Origin: Symsagittifera roscoffensis
Lineage: Eukaryota; Xenacoelomorpha; Acoela; Convolutidae
Assembly (NCBI RefSeq): GCF_963678635.1
Contig: NC_087071.1
Coordinates: forward strand, 5,533,624 to 5,597,623
DNA length: 64,000 nt
Direction: 5' to 3'
The notes below the pieces were generated by a model. It was not told where the DNA came from. It searched no databases and worked only from the letters and a program-made list of their open reading frames with translations. Positions 9,474 through 20,374 of the stretch are shown piece after piece (the first letter of the stretch is position 1; each line of letters starts with the position of its first letter). The position numbers and the translations under genes are program-made.

Positions 9474-11532
9474 TCATATATTGATAGAATGATTTGTTTG
9501 GTTCTCTATGTTTTTGAGGTTTGTTCTGGTTATCTTGTTGTTTTTGTCTACATTCAGAAATACTATGTCCGTATCGTCGGCAATAATTACACCATTTTTT
9601 GAAAGATGGTTTGCCTTTAAAGTTTGGGTGTTTTTCATAAATATTGAGTATTTCAGTGATTTTTTCAACGAGGTCTGTATCTGAATCCTGTATATGGTTG
9701 ATATTTGTGGTATTTGTTTCGATTCGGTTAACATATTGTAATTTCAGGTTTTCTGTTTCTTCAAGTTTCATTGTGATTTCCGCTTGCTCTAGTTTGTCTA
9801 CTAGTTTTCGAAAATCTAAATCGGGTTCTCGGATTGAGGAGGGATGGGATGCTCTCTTTTTTATTGCTATTTTCCTTAATTGAGGTGTTAAGGTCATCAT
9901 TAAGATTTCTGTCATTTTTGTGTTTTTATAGTCGTGTGTATTTAATGAATATGCTTTTCGAACTAGCGTTTCGATACGTACTGCTAATTGTTTGATGGTT
10001 TCATTTGGTAATCTGCGAATTTCATTACATAAAACTCTTTGTTGTTGTTTATTTCTTTCGGAGTCAAACATTTTTGAAAATTCTTGTGTGAATCTTTTCC
10101 AATTTGATTTTATTTCTATAGGCAATACTGAAAACCATTTTTGCGCTGCGCCGTCTAAGGTTGCCTGTATCAACGCTGTGCGTCGATGTATCCAATTTTG
10201 ATGTAGTGGCGTATTAATTGGTTCAGGTCCTATATTTAAAATCAAATTTGCTGTCACTGCATTTAAATAATCTTCTACAGAATATTCAGGGTCTGTTCCT
10301 GTGAATACCATTAAAGGTTTGTTTGATGTTATTGATGATCCACCCATAAGGTATGGATTCATTGTCATTTGTAATGATTCTGCGACATTTTGCATTTGTG
10401 AAAAATTTGAAAGTTGATTATTTGTTATTTCGTGTTGTTGAAGGTAATATGGGAGCGGTATTTCATTTTGCATTTGTGTTGGCTGATACGAGTGTGTGAT
10501 CATTGGGTTTTGTGGCTGAATTGGTTGAAAAGATTGTGTATTAATTGGGTTTTGCATTTGTATTGGTTGTTGATTTTGTGTATCTATTGGGTGTGGAGAA
10601 AAAATTCTATGATTTGTATATGGTTTCTGTATTCTTTGTCCACGATATTCTTGAGTGTATGGTGCAAATATATCTGGTTGTAAATAATCATCATCAGAGG
10701 ATAGATAATCCGTTTGATGAGATGCTTGTTTTTTATTTTTATTCTGTTGAAAGAATGGATAATTTTCACAACGATCCTGTGAAGGATGTGAATTAATTTG
10801 AAAATTTACTGAGTTGGTTATTGTCATTGGATTATCCCAATATTGATATCTTATCTGATTATTATTATTTTTTCGTGGGGGATAGTTTGTTTTTGATGAA
10901 TGTGTGTAGTTATAATTGTGTTCCGCAAAGGTGTTTCTTTTGAATGTTCTGCGTGTTTTTGACGGTATTGTCATGGGTCTATATGTTTGATAATCCATTT
11001 GTGGATATTTTGGAGCAACCGAAGGTTTAACGGTTGATTGTAAGGTTACCTGTGCTAGTGAAGTGTTTGTGTTTCTTGGTGTTGTTAAATTTGGACGTAT
11101 CGGTGAAATACTTTGTTGCGTAGTTGTTGTTGTTTGGACGATTTCTTCATTTGTGAAGTGTGATGGTGTTTGAAAATCTTGTTGAGTGAGGTTTCTAGTT
11201 CCATTTAGGTTTTCATTGTGTATCACAGTCGAATTTAAACTGTTATTTCGCGTATCGGGTAAAAATGTATTGTAGTTTAATGGTGTTGCATCAATGGATA
11301 ATGGTGTTACCCTTACATAATCTCGTACATAAGATATTTTACTTATTGCCTGACTTGAGATTGATTGTGGAATATTTATGAATGCATAATGACACCATTC
11401 GGGGTCCCAAACGTAGTCTGATTGTTCTGTGATGGCGGTATCATCGTTTGAACTTTGGGGTCTGAAATTTTTTCTTGCTTGTGAAATTAAATCTATATTA
11501 TGTGTGAAATAATCTATTATAAACCATGCCAT
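9295..11532 (-). CDS. Gag-like polyprotein with one CCHC zinc knuckle
   Basis: An intact ATG-initiated frame of 745 residues. Residues 1-400 are a long low-complexity region rich in Asn, Gln, Pro, Ser and Thr. Within it, about 320-358, is a short repeat of the type QPIQMQNPI-NTQSFQPIQPQNP. Residues about 405-600 match the retrotransposon gag fold by pattern (ALIQATLDGAAQKWFSVLP, then FTQEFSKMFD, then LAVRIETLVRKAY). A zinc knuckle spans residues 648-661, CNYCRRYGHSISEC (C-x2-C-x4-H-x4-C), followed by a basic tail. It should form the particle and bind the element RNA. It is preceded by two leader ORFs and followed by the envelope-like region, with no pol frame in between. It is longer than usual because of the N-terminal low-complexity part. 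Confidence 0.85.
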   Translation of the reverse strand: MAWFIIDYFTHNIDLISQARKNFRPQSSNDDTAITEQSDYVWDPEWCHYAFINIPQSISSQAISKISYVRDYVRVTPLSIDATPLNYNTFLPDTRNNSLNSTVIHNENLNGTRNLTQQDFQTPSHFTNEEIVQTTTTTQQSISPIRPNLTTPRNTNTSLAQVTLQSTVKPSVAPKYPQMDYQTYRPMTIPSKTRRTFKRNTFAEHNYNYTHSSKTNYPPRKNNNNQIRYQYWDNPMTITNSVNFQINSHPSQDRCENYPFFQQNKNKKQASHQTDYLSSDDDYLQPDIFAPYTQEYRGQRIQKPYTNHRIFSPHPIDTQNQQPIQMQNPINTQSFQPIQPQNPMITHSYQPTQMQNEIPLPYYLQQHEITNNQLSNFSQMQNVAESLQMTMNPYLMGGSSITSNKPLMVFTGTDPEYSVEDYLNAVTANLILNIGPEPINTPLHQNWIHRRTALIQATLDGAAQKWFSVLPIEIKSNWKRFTQEFSKMFDSERNKQQQRVLCNEIRRLPNETIKQLAVRIETLVRKAYSLNTHDYKNTKMTEILMMTLTPQLRKIAIKKRASHPSSIREPDLDFRKLVDKLEQAEITMKLEETENLKLQYVNRIETNTTNINHIQDSDTDLVEKITEILNIYEKHPNFKGKPSFKKWCNYCRRYGHSISECRQKQQDNQNKPQKHREPNKSFYQYMKKDQNLPNKNIYSNNSSGKPLPNNTNYTRTQSPYNSSYRGRSPERRFPSFCRFCTSSRT

Positions 11533-11590
11533 AATTTTTTGTAAGTCATGTTTTGTATGTTGTGAAACATCATCTTTAGTGAAATTTTCT

Positions 11591-12124
11591 TTAATTATTT
11601 TTTAGAAAAGATGAGAATAGTGTGATTTCATGTCGTACCTTTATATGTTTGGATGTCTCATTCGGTGAGAAATGCGGGATTGGGTTTTCGTTTTCTAATA
11701 TTGAAATATAACTATATATTATCGCAAAAACTTCATTAGTAAATATGGAGTTTGCTCTTTGTGAGTTATGATATTGTATGCTTTTTATATATTCTGAGAA
11801 TACTTTTGAAAATTCTAAATCAAGATCGTCTGTTTGAATTACATATTTGCGGTGATTCGGGTTTGGTGAGCTGAATTCTATGGTGTAGATTCCGTATTGT
11901 TGTGTTAAGTTACATATATCTTTCAGATAGTGATCAATAATCTGTCTTTTTATTTTTACATCTGGGAACTCTGTTTTACATGGGCTAATTCCGGGTTCAA
12001 ACAAATTTAAGAGAAAATTCATGCAAAGATCATGTTGGCCTCTATTATCGGGTGCATCTAATAAGAAGGGGTAGATATCGTCATCATCTGGACTATCTTC
12101 ACTGGGAGTGTGTGTTTGGCTCAT
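11591..12124 (-). CDS. Acidic 177-residue ORF upstream of gag, unknown function
   Basis: A complete frame from ATG (12124) to TAA. It starts inside the last codons of the previous ORF (26-bp overlap, different frame). The N-terminus is acidic (SEDSPDDDDIYPFLLD) and the rest contains helix-prone, hydrophobic stretches such as NEVFAIIYSYISILEN. No signal peptide or known motif is seen. Its place 5' of gag, next to a basic ORF, is unusual for LTR elements. The two may act as a pair, but that is conjecture. Confidence 0.65.
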   Translation of the reverse strand: MSQTHTPSEDSPDDDDIYPFLLDAPDNRGQHDLCMNFLLNLFEPGISPCKTEFPDVKIKRQIIDHYLKDICNLTQQYGIYTIEFSSPNPNHRKYVIQTDDLDLEFSKVFSEYIKSIQYHNSQRANSIFTNEVFAIIYSYISILENENPIPHFSPNETSKHIKVRHEITLFSSFLKNN

Positions 12125-12566
12125 TTTTTCGTTTAATGACTGTTAATAGGTAATTATCGATGTGTCTAATTGGTTGATTCCAATTATACAAGTGTACTGG
12201 TTTGTGTTTATATTGCTTTTTTATTCTTCTTTTTCCTCTTTTTGATGAATTTGAAGTTGTTTCTGAGTCGGAAAAATATAATTGATCGTGAATGGGGCAA
12301 TTCTTATCTATAGATTCTTTTAATTTATAAAGTTCGTCTAAATTGTTGGCTTCTGATTCTGAAAATGCGTTTCTATTTTTGGAAAATCTTTTTCGTGTTA
12401 TTTGTCTTTGTTTGGTTATTATTTTCCTTTTTAGTGTTTGTCGTTTTGTGCTAATATATCCAATTGTTTCTGTATGAGGTGTGATTACAAGGTCATATTT
12501 TTTGTTATCTATTTCACAGTTGTGTAAAACGATTGTTTGTTTGTTTCCTAGATTTTTAAATGACAT
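12099..12566 (-). CDS. Basic 155-residue leader ORF, unknown function
   Basis: A complete frame from ATG (12566) to a stop at 12099, the first ORF after the long leader. It is very basic, with clusters RQTLKRKIITKQRQITRKRF and SSKRGKRRIKKQYKHK that could bind RNA or act as nuclear localisation signals. No recognised domain. It overlaps the start of the acidic ORF. A role in RNA binding or export is plausible from composition only. Confidence 0.65.
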   Translation of the reverse strand: MSFKNLGNKQTIVLHNCEIDNKKYDLVITPHTETIGYISTKRQTLKRKIITKQRQITRKRFSKNRNAFSESEANNLDELYKLKESIDKNCPIHDQLYFSDSETTSNSSKRGKRRIKKQYKHKPVHLYNWNQPIRHIDNYLLTVIKRKNEPNTHSQ

Positions 12567-13800
12567 AAGGTTTAGGATGACGGATGCAAAAAGCTGTTAG
12601 ATGATTTCTATTTTCTTAAATTGTTAGTCCTTACGATTTTTTGGTTAGCTTAACCTGGGTCTATTTGTTCAGGGTTGGAGAGAAAAGTATATCGATTCCG
12701 AAGAATGATTTTTTACTTTCTCGTGGCTAGTATAAGCTAAGGTGTTAACTTACTTAATCTTACTTAGGGGTAGTGATTGTGTTCAAGGGTTGGAGAATAG
12801 TAAATCGATCCACAAGGTTCAGGTATAATTAGAACGCGAGTAGTTCGTTAGATACTATTTTAAACTTACTAAGTCTAAGATTTATCCTGGGTCTGGTAAG
12901 AGGAGGGTTCAAGTGAAGGATGAATAACCGAAGTTCTTCACTGTTTATCCTAATTTGAATGGTTAGTTTTGTTCAAAATTTCTATTAGTCTTTGGTTTTT
13001 TGAAAGGGTTGGATAGTGAATCGACGTTTGAGGTCGTTAGACACTGGCTAAGTGGGTGGGGCAGAACAAAATTGTTCTTTTTGATCCAAGGATAGGCCTT
13101 GATGATCAAGTTTTAAATTTAATTAAATAGAAAACTAATTAAGATCCAAGGATAAGCCTTGATGATCTGATTTTAAAATTAAGTGAATTTAAGTTTAAAA
13201 TGGTTTAAATTTATTTAAGGAAAAGAGTTAGTGTTTTAATGATATTAGTGAGCTTATGATTGCTGTTATGTTTTAGGTGATGAAGCTGGGACAACTGATG
13301 ATTTTATGATTACTAACAATTTATTGTCATGCTACTAATTTTTGTTTTGATTTTCAATAAACATTTTCCAAACATGTTTTATATAATACTGCAGAATTTT
13401 AGGAAAACGATCTGAGATCTTTTTATCAATCGTTATTGTATATTAATAATTTTGTTTAGCGCCTGTAATGATCATGAAGTTTTGACTTCAAAATGTTATG
13501 TTTGCAAATGAAAATCTAAATTCATTGCTAATAAAATTCTAAATATAAAAGTTTGTGTTGGCTTTTGCCGTACTATCATATAACTATATGGTAGGTTTCT
13601 ACTTTGTCGTATGTCGTCTCTGGTTCGAGGTCTTCTTCCAATTCCGGGTAGTTATTTTATCGTTCGGAATATTGGCTTTGATCTATTGAGTCGTAGAGAC
13701 ATTTCGATTAAATTATCGTCGTGTAACATTTTAAAAATGTTTTGTCTAAATTCTAATCTATTTTTGGTTAAATCTAAGCTATTAAGGTCTTGTTCGAGAC
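12567..13800 (-). promoter_or_regulatory. Long leader of the LTR element with repeated motifs and candidate splice donors
   Basis: About 1.25 kb of noncoding leader between the primer site and the first ORF. Plus-strand landmarks are a GGGTTGGAGA/GGGTTGGATAG-type motif followed by an ATCGA core, seen three times (about 12672, 12789 and 13009), and a 25-bp direct repeat GATCCAAGGAT(A/G)(G/A)GCCTTGATG at about 13083 and 13142, each copy able to fold. In element sense there are GTAAGT/GTAAGA sites near 12750-12765 and 12875 that could be the donor for a spliced envelope message. Packaging or dimerisation signals are a reasonable guess. Confidence 0.45.
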
Positions 13801-13814
13801 TTATGGTCGCACCA
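13801..13814 (-). other. Candidate primer binding site of the pol-less LTR element
   Basis: Two bases after the 5' LTR the sense strand reads TGGTGCGACCATAA, starting with the TGG expected to pair with a tRNA CCA end. I could not match it to a specific tRNA from memory. Confidence 0.5.
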
Positions 13815-13816
13815 GA

Positions 13817-14225
13817 TGAGTTATGACCGATGTGGTAAACTCATAGAGTAATTTCGGGTAGGGTACACCGTCTGCTCGTCACGCTATCTTATTTTCGGCC
13901 GGATAGATTCGTGCAACTTCTTAGTCTAATACCGATCCTAATCTTACTCTTATACTATCTAGTCTCAGGTTGTTTAACTAGTCTCTGCTAGGCTCAATAG
14001 ATCTAGGGTATACTGGTTTATTGCGGCTGCTGAAGGTCTCTTGGAGAGGCAACTAATTTCTAAGTTAAATTCAAATCTCTCTGGTGCCGAAATTACAAGT
14101 AACTTCAGCACTTACAAATAAGTGGGTTGTTAGTTAGATGGATCATGATTGGTTAATATTAAATACTTTACAGTGGTAAATATCTAATTTATCCAATCAT
14201 AATATGTAGTTTAGATCAGGTTCCA
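13817..14225 (-). repeat. 5' LTR of the pol-less LTR element
   Basis: A 409-bp copy of the LTR at 3375-3784, oriented for minus-strand transcription. The differences from the 3' LTR are one G/A, one C/T and one A indel. The target duplication GAAT follows at 14226-14229. Confidence 0.95.
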
Positions 14226-14229
14226 GAAT

Positions 14230-16385
14230 CTAACCAATGAATAATTTGTCAAACGCGATAAAAAGATTAAGTTTTTTAGAAAAATGCTAACTTTGTGCAG
14301 TTTTATAGCTTTTGAAGCAAGTTAAAGAGTAAATTTTTTAAAAAAAAAAAAGAAAGAAGTTTAGTAATCTGAAAAACTGGTCGGTTTTTTTGTCACTTTG
14401 CAATCACAGGAATTGGTTCGTGCCTTTTTTTCGGAGGACTTTTGCGTGCTAAAAGTTTGGAAAGAAAAGTTAAATATGGATGGGGATTTTAAAGTCTTAG
14501 TTTTTGCTTAACTTGAAAAGTTTTTGTCATCTTTTTAAAAATATATATTTAATACACTTGGATCAGAGCCAACATCTGGCCGAAAGCAAAATTTGAGTCG
14601 ATGATTTCTGTTTGTTATACATATAAACAAAATTCTAATTTCATCAAATTCTTCCTGGTTATAATAATTGACGACAAATTTTTGTTTTAAGTATTGCAAT
14701 GGAAATTCATTGTAGCGAAATCTTTTTTTCTCGGTGATTAAACTTCAAAATAAGTTTTAAAGTAGTTGTATGTCTATGTAAACATTAACTTTATGGGACT
14801 TGGGAGCCTCTAGATGTTGACCTTTAAAATATTCCATTTTTTTCTCGTATGACTACACACTGCTTTCAAGAGCCCCAAGATGTTGAAAGTTTAAATTGTT
14901 CCAGTTTTTCTCAAAAGACTGCAGACTGCTTTTAAGTTCTCATCAATGCTTACTGCATCGCTACAAATTCTTCATGAAATTCAAGACTGAAGTACTAAAT
15001 CATTACTTTCTTAAACGTTTTTGGGACTGAAAAACAAAAAACTTGAGACACCAAAAAGAACCCATGTCATTTTTTTGAGAGCTCGATCATTTCAAATAAT
15101 ATGGTAATCTTAGAGATAAAATCAGTTTTTGAGACTTAAAATCAGTTTATTTTACAACAGTAAGAATCCCTTAGATAATTAAAAGAACCAAATATTAATA
15201 AGTTTTAAAATAGCAAAGTTTTTTCAAGATTTTAATCAAATCGGTCATGAGCTCAGATTTGTAGTTTAGCAATGTTTAGAAAACCAACTCTGAAAATTCT
15301 GAAATTGTGGCTTCCAGTTTTGCTTGTTAAAACAATGGTGATTGTCTTTTTTGAAATAAAATTGATTTGAATGTCACTCAAAAATACATGAAAATTGTGT
15401 TCTGCCAGAACCAGTTATGTTTTATCAACGAAATATCTCTATTCTTGCGGAACGATCAAAGGTGCGAATTGTGTCGGAACGATCAAAGGAAAGTAAAGAA
15501 CAAAAGAAGAACAAAGAGAGCGTCCTTGTTGCGGAATCTGCTTACAAATGCACAAAATGCACAGTTTGGCCTCGTAATGAAACTAATTCTATGAATATTC
15601 TTATCATACAAAAAGCATACATTTTGCAGAAGTGGTTTAAATGATTTTTCAATATATTAAGTTAGTTTTGAAAAACTCAATTTTACAATGAGTTTTTCTT
15701 CTTTTAGCTTAGAAGTCGGTATATCGTCATAAATGAAAACCAAACCTTTTTTGGCAAAAAAGGCCAATCAAACAATTTGCATATCTATACAAAAGAAGGA
15801 TTGTTTTCCATGTTTTTGAAAAAGCTCAAAAGAATAATTTGTTTATATTGCGTAAGATTGTTCGTCGTGGGCATTGCCTGATTCAATGAAATTTTAAATT
15901 CAATTAATGAACATCTTTGAAAAGTTTTGCCAAGGTTGTTACTTTCAGTTTTTTGTTGTGTAAAGCATCTAAAATCAAGTCGTTCCCACTGCATTGTTCA
16001 TGCAAGACAGTTAAGCTATTAATGACTCTAGCTGTGAGTAACTAGGGTATTTGGTTTTTATGTTCGACACAACCCAAAAACATTGCACACAAGTTTAGTT
16101 TGAAAAAACTCTTGTTTTATGGAAAAAATGCTTGTCATAAAGTTTCCACAAACGAAAAAAAAGACACTAATCATACCCTTTTCTCGCTTTTTCTCCGACG
16201 TAAAGAAATAAGCATGAAAAGTGTTTGATTATACTTTTTCCATAAATGACAAATGTATGATTAGCATTTTTAGTCGACCCGAAAATTTCGCTTCAGCTGG
16301 CAATCGACAAAGAGCAATCAAAAAAGAATCAAACCATCAGATATTGTTGAAAAAACGTTTCCGTCAAATTATCAAATTATCGTAG
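14230..16385. other. Stretch without a recognised gene, with a partial MITE
   Basis: No supported gene. A truncated CATTACGAGGCC-family MITE occupies about 15430-15579, keeping only one terminus (TTTGGCCTCGTAATG). The rest is AT-rich single-copy-looking sequence. Confidence 0.6.
15430..15579 (+). mobile_element. Partial MITE, CATTACGAGGCC family
   Basis: It shares GGAACGATCAAAG, AAAAGAAGAACAAA, GCGTCCTTGTTGCGGAATC and the terminal TTTGGCCTCGTAATG with the copy at 40982-41182. The opposite inverted repeat is missing. The GGAACGATCAAAG motif occurs twice in tandem here. Confidence 0.7.
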
Positions 16386-19077
16386 TCAATTTTCTTCTTT
16401 TGACAAACTCGTTCTGAAAATATCACCTTGAATCTCAATTTCCAAGTTTTTCACCAAATAATAAACACGTCCAATATAAACTGCGTCTTGATTTTTGATA
16501 TTTTTAATCGATTCTTTGAACCTAACAACGCTGATTAAAAGCAAATCCATTGATTCCTTAATGTCAAACTCGGTCGCTGTTTGTTTCGAGCTAATTGACC
16601 CTCTAGCTTTGCTTTCTTGCAAATACTCTAAAAGCGTGAAGTAAAAATAATCATGGCCGCTGTAATATTCGCTTTCAGCCGGGGTATTATAAGACCCATA
16701 AATCAAGTTCTTCGAATTGAGAGTGTTGCTGAAAACTTGATGACATAACTTGAACGTCAAATAAGTCGACAAAATATAATTATCGGTGTTATTACTATGG
16801 CTCAAATTATAAATTAGTAGTCCAAATGATTTTTCGGTCATGTAATCGTGTTTTCCATAATCAGGAATAGCAGTTATAAAAGCTGTTCCAATTAGAAAAT
16901 TAAGAACTAAAATATCGCAACCAAAGTATTCGTATTTAAGAACTTCTTTAAACTTTAAGTCAGTGTTAATGATTTCGCGAAATTTTTCTCGATACTCAAA
17001 AATTCCGCAAATTGTTTTAAAGCTGTCATTCCAAAAAATTAGTTCGACAATTAGTAATAAACAACTCGAGGGATTTTCTAAAAGAAGGCCCAGCCGTTTT
17101 TCGGCTAATCTCGCTACTGGAGATTTTCTGGACATAATTTTGGAGCCTTCAATTTTTTTCGCCGCTTCCTTGAGAAAATTGGTGATGTTTTCTATTTTGA
17201 CTTTTTTCACATATTCGTTTCCTGATTGGTCAATTTCTATTGACCGAATTTTCAGAATACTTGTAAGGTAAGCGAAATAAAACTTGTCGCTTTTAACTGA
17301 GAGAAATAACTTTGCGCTAAATTCACTTGCTGTTTCGAAGTCCAGTTTGTAAATTTTTGACCAAAGTTGCTCGTACAAGGAAGTCAACTCAAGTTCTGGA
17401 ATAGTTAAAACTTTCTTAGACAACTTAGCCAATCTTTCGATTTTTTCGTGTGATTTTTCCAAATCTTTCTTAGAGTGTAAATAATAAAAATAGCGAAAAA
17501 TCAATCCAGAGAAGCTTTCAAACTTGGGGTAATCAATAAAATGTTGCAGCTTTGTAATGTTTTTACATGCTAAGTCTGTCTTGTATTCAAAACTGGGCCT
17601 TAATTTTGGCAAAAACCCAAATTGATAAATAGCTAAAATAAAAGTTGATAATCTTTGAGAAAGCGAGGAATCGTGTGATGCTTCTTCTAAAAATTTCACT
17701 CCAAGTTTGACCGATTCGGAATTGCTTTTAGACTGTTCGCGAATTCCAAAAGTGTGATAACTTTGTTCCGGAATTATTGAATTAGTTAGTAATTGAATTC
17801 CTTTAACCATAAACGTTGAACTTTTCAACTCTTTGAACAATCTTTCTTCGTTCGAAGATTCAAGTAAAATGTCTTCGGATTGAATAACCTTCATCAGAAA
17901 GTCAACGGAATCTTTATAAACAACGATATTCGAAATTGTCGACGAAAAACGAGAAATATTTCCCAGAATAGATCCTTTCCAAAAACTTTGATTATCAGCC
18001 AGCGAAAATAAAGTTTCTGTCATCCAGAAAGTCGGAAAGTTATGTTCAGAATCGGGAATATCGAAATTTTTCCAGGATTGCAGGAAGAAGGTTTTGAGAA
18101 AGTTAACTTGATTTTCAATTTTGAAGCTTTTGTAGACAGTTGAGTTGTGAGAAATCTCGGTGTGAATGTAGTTAATAATAGTTAGTAATGCCGAGCATTG
18201 AATGAACACTAAATGCGCGTGTAAATCGATGAGCGAGTAGTCCTGGAAATGAAGAGTCCCGCTGACTTTCGGAGCACTTTGGATTGACCTTGAAAAGAAA
18301 CAAAAATATATAACCTTTTTTAGCACTCTTTGTTTATATATTTGACACGAAATCATCACCCGATTCACCAAAAACTTTAATTTTTTCATAGGCAGCTTTT
18401 GATTTCAAGAAAAAAAGATCACACACTTGTTGGCCTTTTTCGGCTCTTTTCCTGTTTCCCAACCCCCCCCCCCCCCTCGTAAAATTACAAAAAATAGCTG
18501 ATCAAAAATTGTTCACTCCGTATTTTGCATGTAAGACATATTGTAGAAATTTGTTCACGTGGCCACGCTGACATGTTTCAATGTAGTTTATAACATGAAA
18601 AATCATTTTGATTAGATTTTCATATATTGCATTTAAAAAAAACCAAAACGGGAACTGACAAGAGCTTTTTTCTAGATAATTAGCAGATAAAAGAATAAAA
18701 CGCTTGGAAAATATTTTATCAGCAACAAAACAGAAGAACAAAAAAAACGACAAAAAATAACTTTCATCAAAACTCTCGAATCATGTATGTTACCTTCTAG
18801 CATTTCGTTTCGCCTGGTCCAGATATTCCAAAGCTCGTTTCAAATCTTCAAGTTCCAAATTGCAAATTGATTTTGCTGTCCATAAACAAGCATAGCCAAA
18901 AATCAAGTAGAAACCTTCATTTTTAAAATAGTTATAGTTTAAGTTATTAAACGAATCGCCCCAAATAATTCTGCCAATATGTTCAAAAGCAATTTCAAAT
19001 CCACCAGATATTAATTTTTTGAGAGTTTTGTGGCAAATTTCAATATCAGCTATTATTTTCTGCTGATTTTTATACAT
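16386..19077 (-). CDS. TTC39/Iml2-like TPR-family protein, two exons
   Basis: Minus-strand gene with exon 1 at 19077-18794 and exon 2 at 18288-16386, giving 728 residues. The intron (18793-18289, 505 bp) has donor AG/GTAACA and acceptor TTTCTTTTCAAG/G, and both sides are phase 2, which supports the join. The start is the first ATG after an in-frame stop. Pattern similarity to TTC39 is seen in order: the N-terminal helical repeat (NEGFYLIFGYACLWTAKSIC), then DLHAHLVFIQCSALLTIINY, matching the position where TTC39 proteins have an A-E-x-x-x-A-E-C-L-L-type helix, then SVKLGVKFLEEASH and YQFGFLPKLRPSFEY, then a helical repeat region. TTC39 members are usually near 600 residues, so this one is longer and very divergent. 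The family belongs with Iml2-type TPR proteins, whose roles include lipid handling. The exact function here is unknown. Confidence 0.6.
18289..18793 (-). other. Intron of the TTC39-like gene
   Basis: A 505-bp phase-2 intron with canonical GT and AG ends. It contains a run of 15 C at about 18463-18477 next to TTCGGCTCTTTTCC, a text that also precedes C-runs near 19515 and 28530, so a small decayed repeat probably sits in the intron. Confidence 0.6.
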
Positions 19078-20374
19078 ATTTATTTCGTATTTTAACGTTA
19101 ACACGTAGATGTCTTACTGACTTTTTCTCTGATGACTTTTTGATTGATTTCAATTTGACTTTACAATATGTAATTTAGCGGTACCAAATTTCATTCAACA
19201 ACAAGTGTTGAGTTTCTAAGTTTCTTGATTATATGAAACTGGAGTTCCAGATCTCCGATTTCTTCTAATATTTACCCAAACGCAGCCCGTACCCAGCAAA
19301 GGCTGCTTTTCTAGATACAAATGTTATATAGATTACCTAGCCAAATTTTTAGTTTTTTCGGTACAAAAATAGTATACTTCTTTCTTAGTTTAGAAAAAAA
19401 ACAATTTTAGAGAAAATAACCAGAATCAGTTTATTAAGTTCAATGCTCAAACTTAAGGAGATAAACATCCTTCGGGTATTCACAATAGCCGTAGCAATAC
19501 AAAGCAAATTAAGGCTCTTTTTCCTCTCTCCCCCCTCCCCCCACCTCACATAAGCATCAACTTTATGTGTAACAAGGGATTTTGCAAGGTCAGACATGAA
19601 GACCAAATAAATACGTTTGTCATGGCCTAACTTAATTGCATGGCAATTTTCATAACCTTCCGATATCGCGAACAAAATTTCACCAGTAAAAATTTGCAGG
19701 TGATGGGGAAACAAAAAAAGAGCCCAATTTAACACTTGTTATAACAAGTGCTGCTTTGCATTAGATCGCTAAAACTAAAATATATTTTCAGGTTAAGTTG
19801 TCTAGCGGATAGCAAGTCTGCTAATGAATTCGCAGATTGTGAGTCCGACCCTCAGCCGCAGACATTTTTCTAGCTAGAAATAGCCTAGTTTTAACTATTT
19901 TCTGATTAGAAATAAGATGAGAATTAAAAAAACCCCTGTTTTATTTAAACATTTCAGAACATCAGACTTTAATTGAAGTATTCCAGGTAAAAATAATGAA
20001 TGTTCTCGATACGGAAGTGACATCGATTAAAAAATATTATTGAAATCTTAATTAAAATTATTTGAAGAAATTTTTTTGTTGGCATCAATTCAAATGTTTC
20101 TAAAATTATCTCTTTTTTAGGGCAATTCGAGTTGTGCATCTAGTTAAAAATGCCCCCCCTCCCTTTTTTTTATCTTTTAAAGCTTTGTCACCTCTATAAG
20201 TAAAAGCAGTAAAATGGCCGAGTTGACCAAATAATGCTTATCGTACAATTTTCTTTAATGAAAAAAAAAACACTGTTCGTACAAACTCATAGAGTTCCAT
20301 ACAAAAAATTGTACTTTAGTAGCACGCACGACACGCTTCTTTTCCTTTAAAGAAATTGTTCGACAACCATTTTT

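Larger units (their letters stand above)
3375..14225 (-). mobile_element. Complete young LTR retroelement with gag and envelope-like gene but no pol
   Basis: A 10.85-kb element flanked by the 4-bp target duplication GAAT (3371-3374 and 14226-14229). Its two LTRs begin TG and end CA and differ at only three places in about 410 bp (two substitutions and one A), so the insertion is recent. All coding is on the minus strand. In order: leader, a basic ORF, an acidic ORF, a gag-like ORF with a CCHC knuckle, an envelope-like region, a Pro/Ser/Thr-rich ORF, a 304-residue ORF, and a structured 3' region. I found no protease, reverse transcriptase, RNase H or integrase motif, and no interval is large enough to hide them, so it should depend on pol supplied in trans. 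Relatives in this window are a solo LTR (33427-33810) and a diverged 3' half (29500-31769). Confidence 0.9.

Noticed and set aside
18502-18753. Open frame of 83 codons on the minus strand
   Set aside because: It lies in the phase-matched intron of the TTC39-like gene and its composition is that of AT-rich noncoding DNA.
19385-19735. Minus-strand open frame of 116 codons with a plausible-looking sequence
   Set aside because: It runs through a C-rich repeat fragment also seen near 28530, has no splice partner and no recognised motif.
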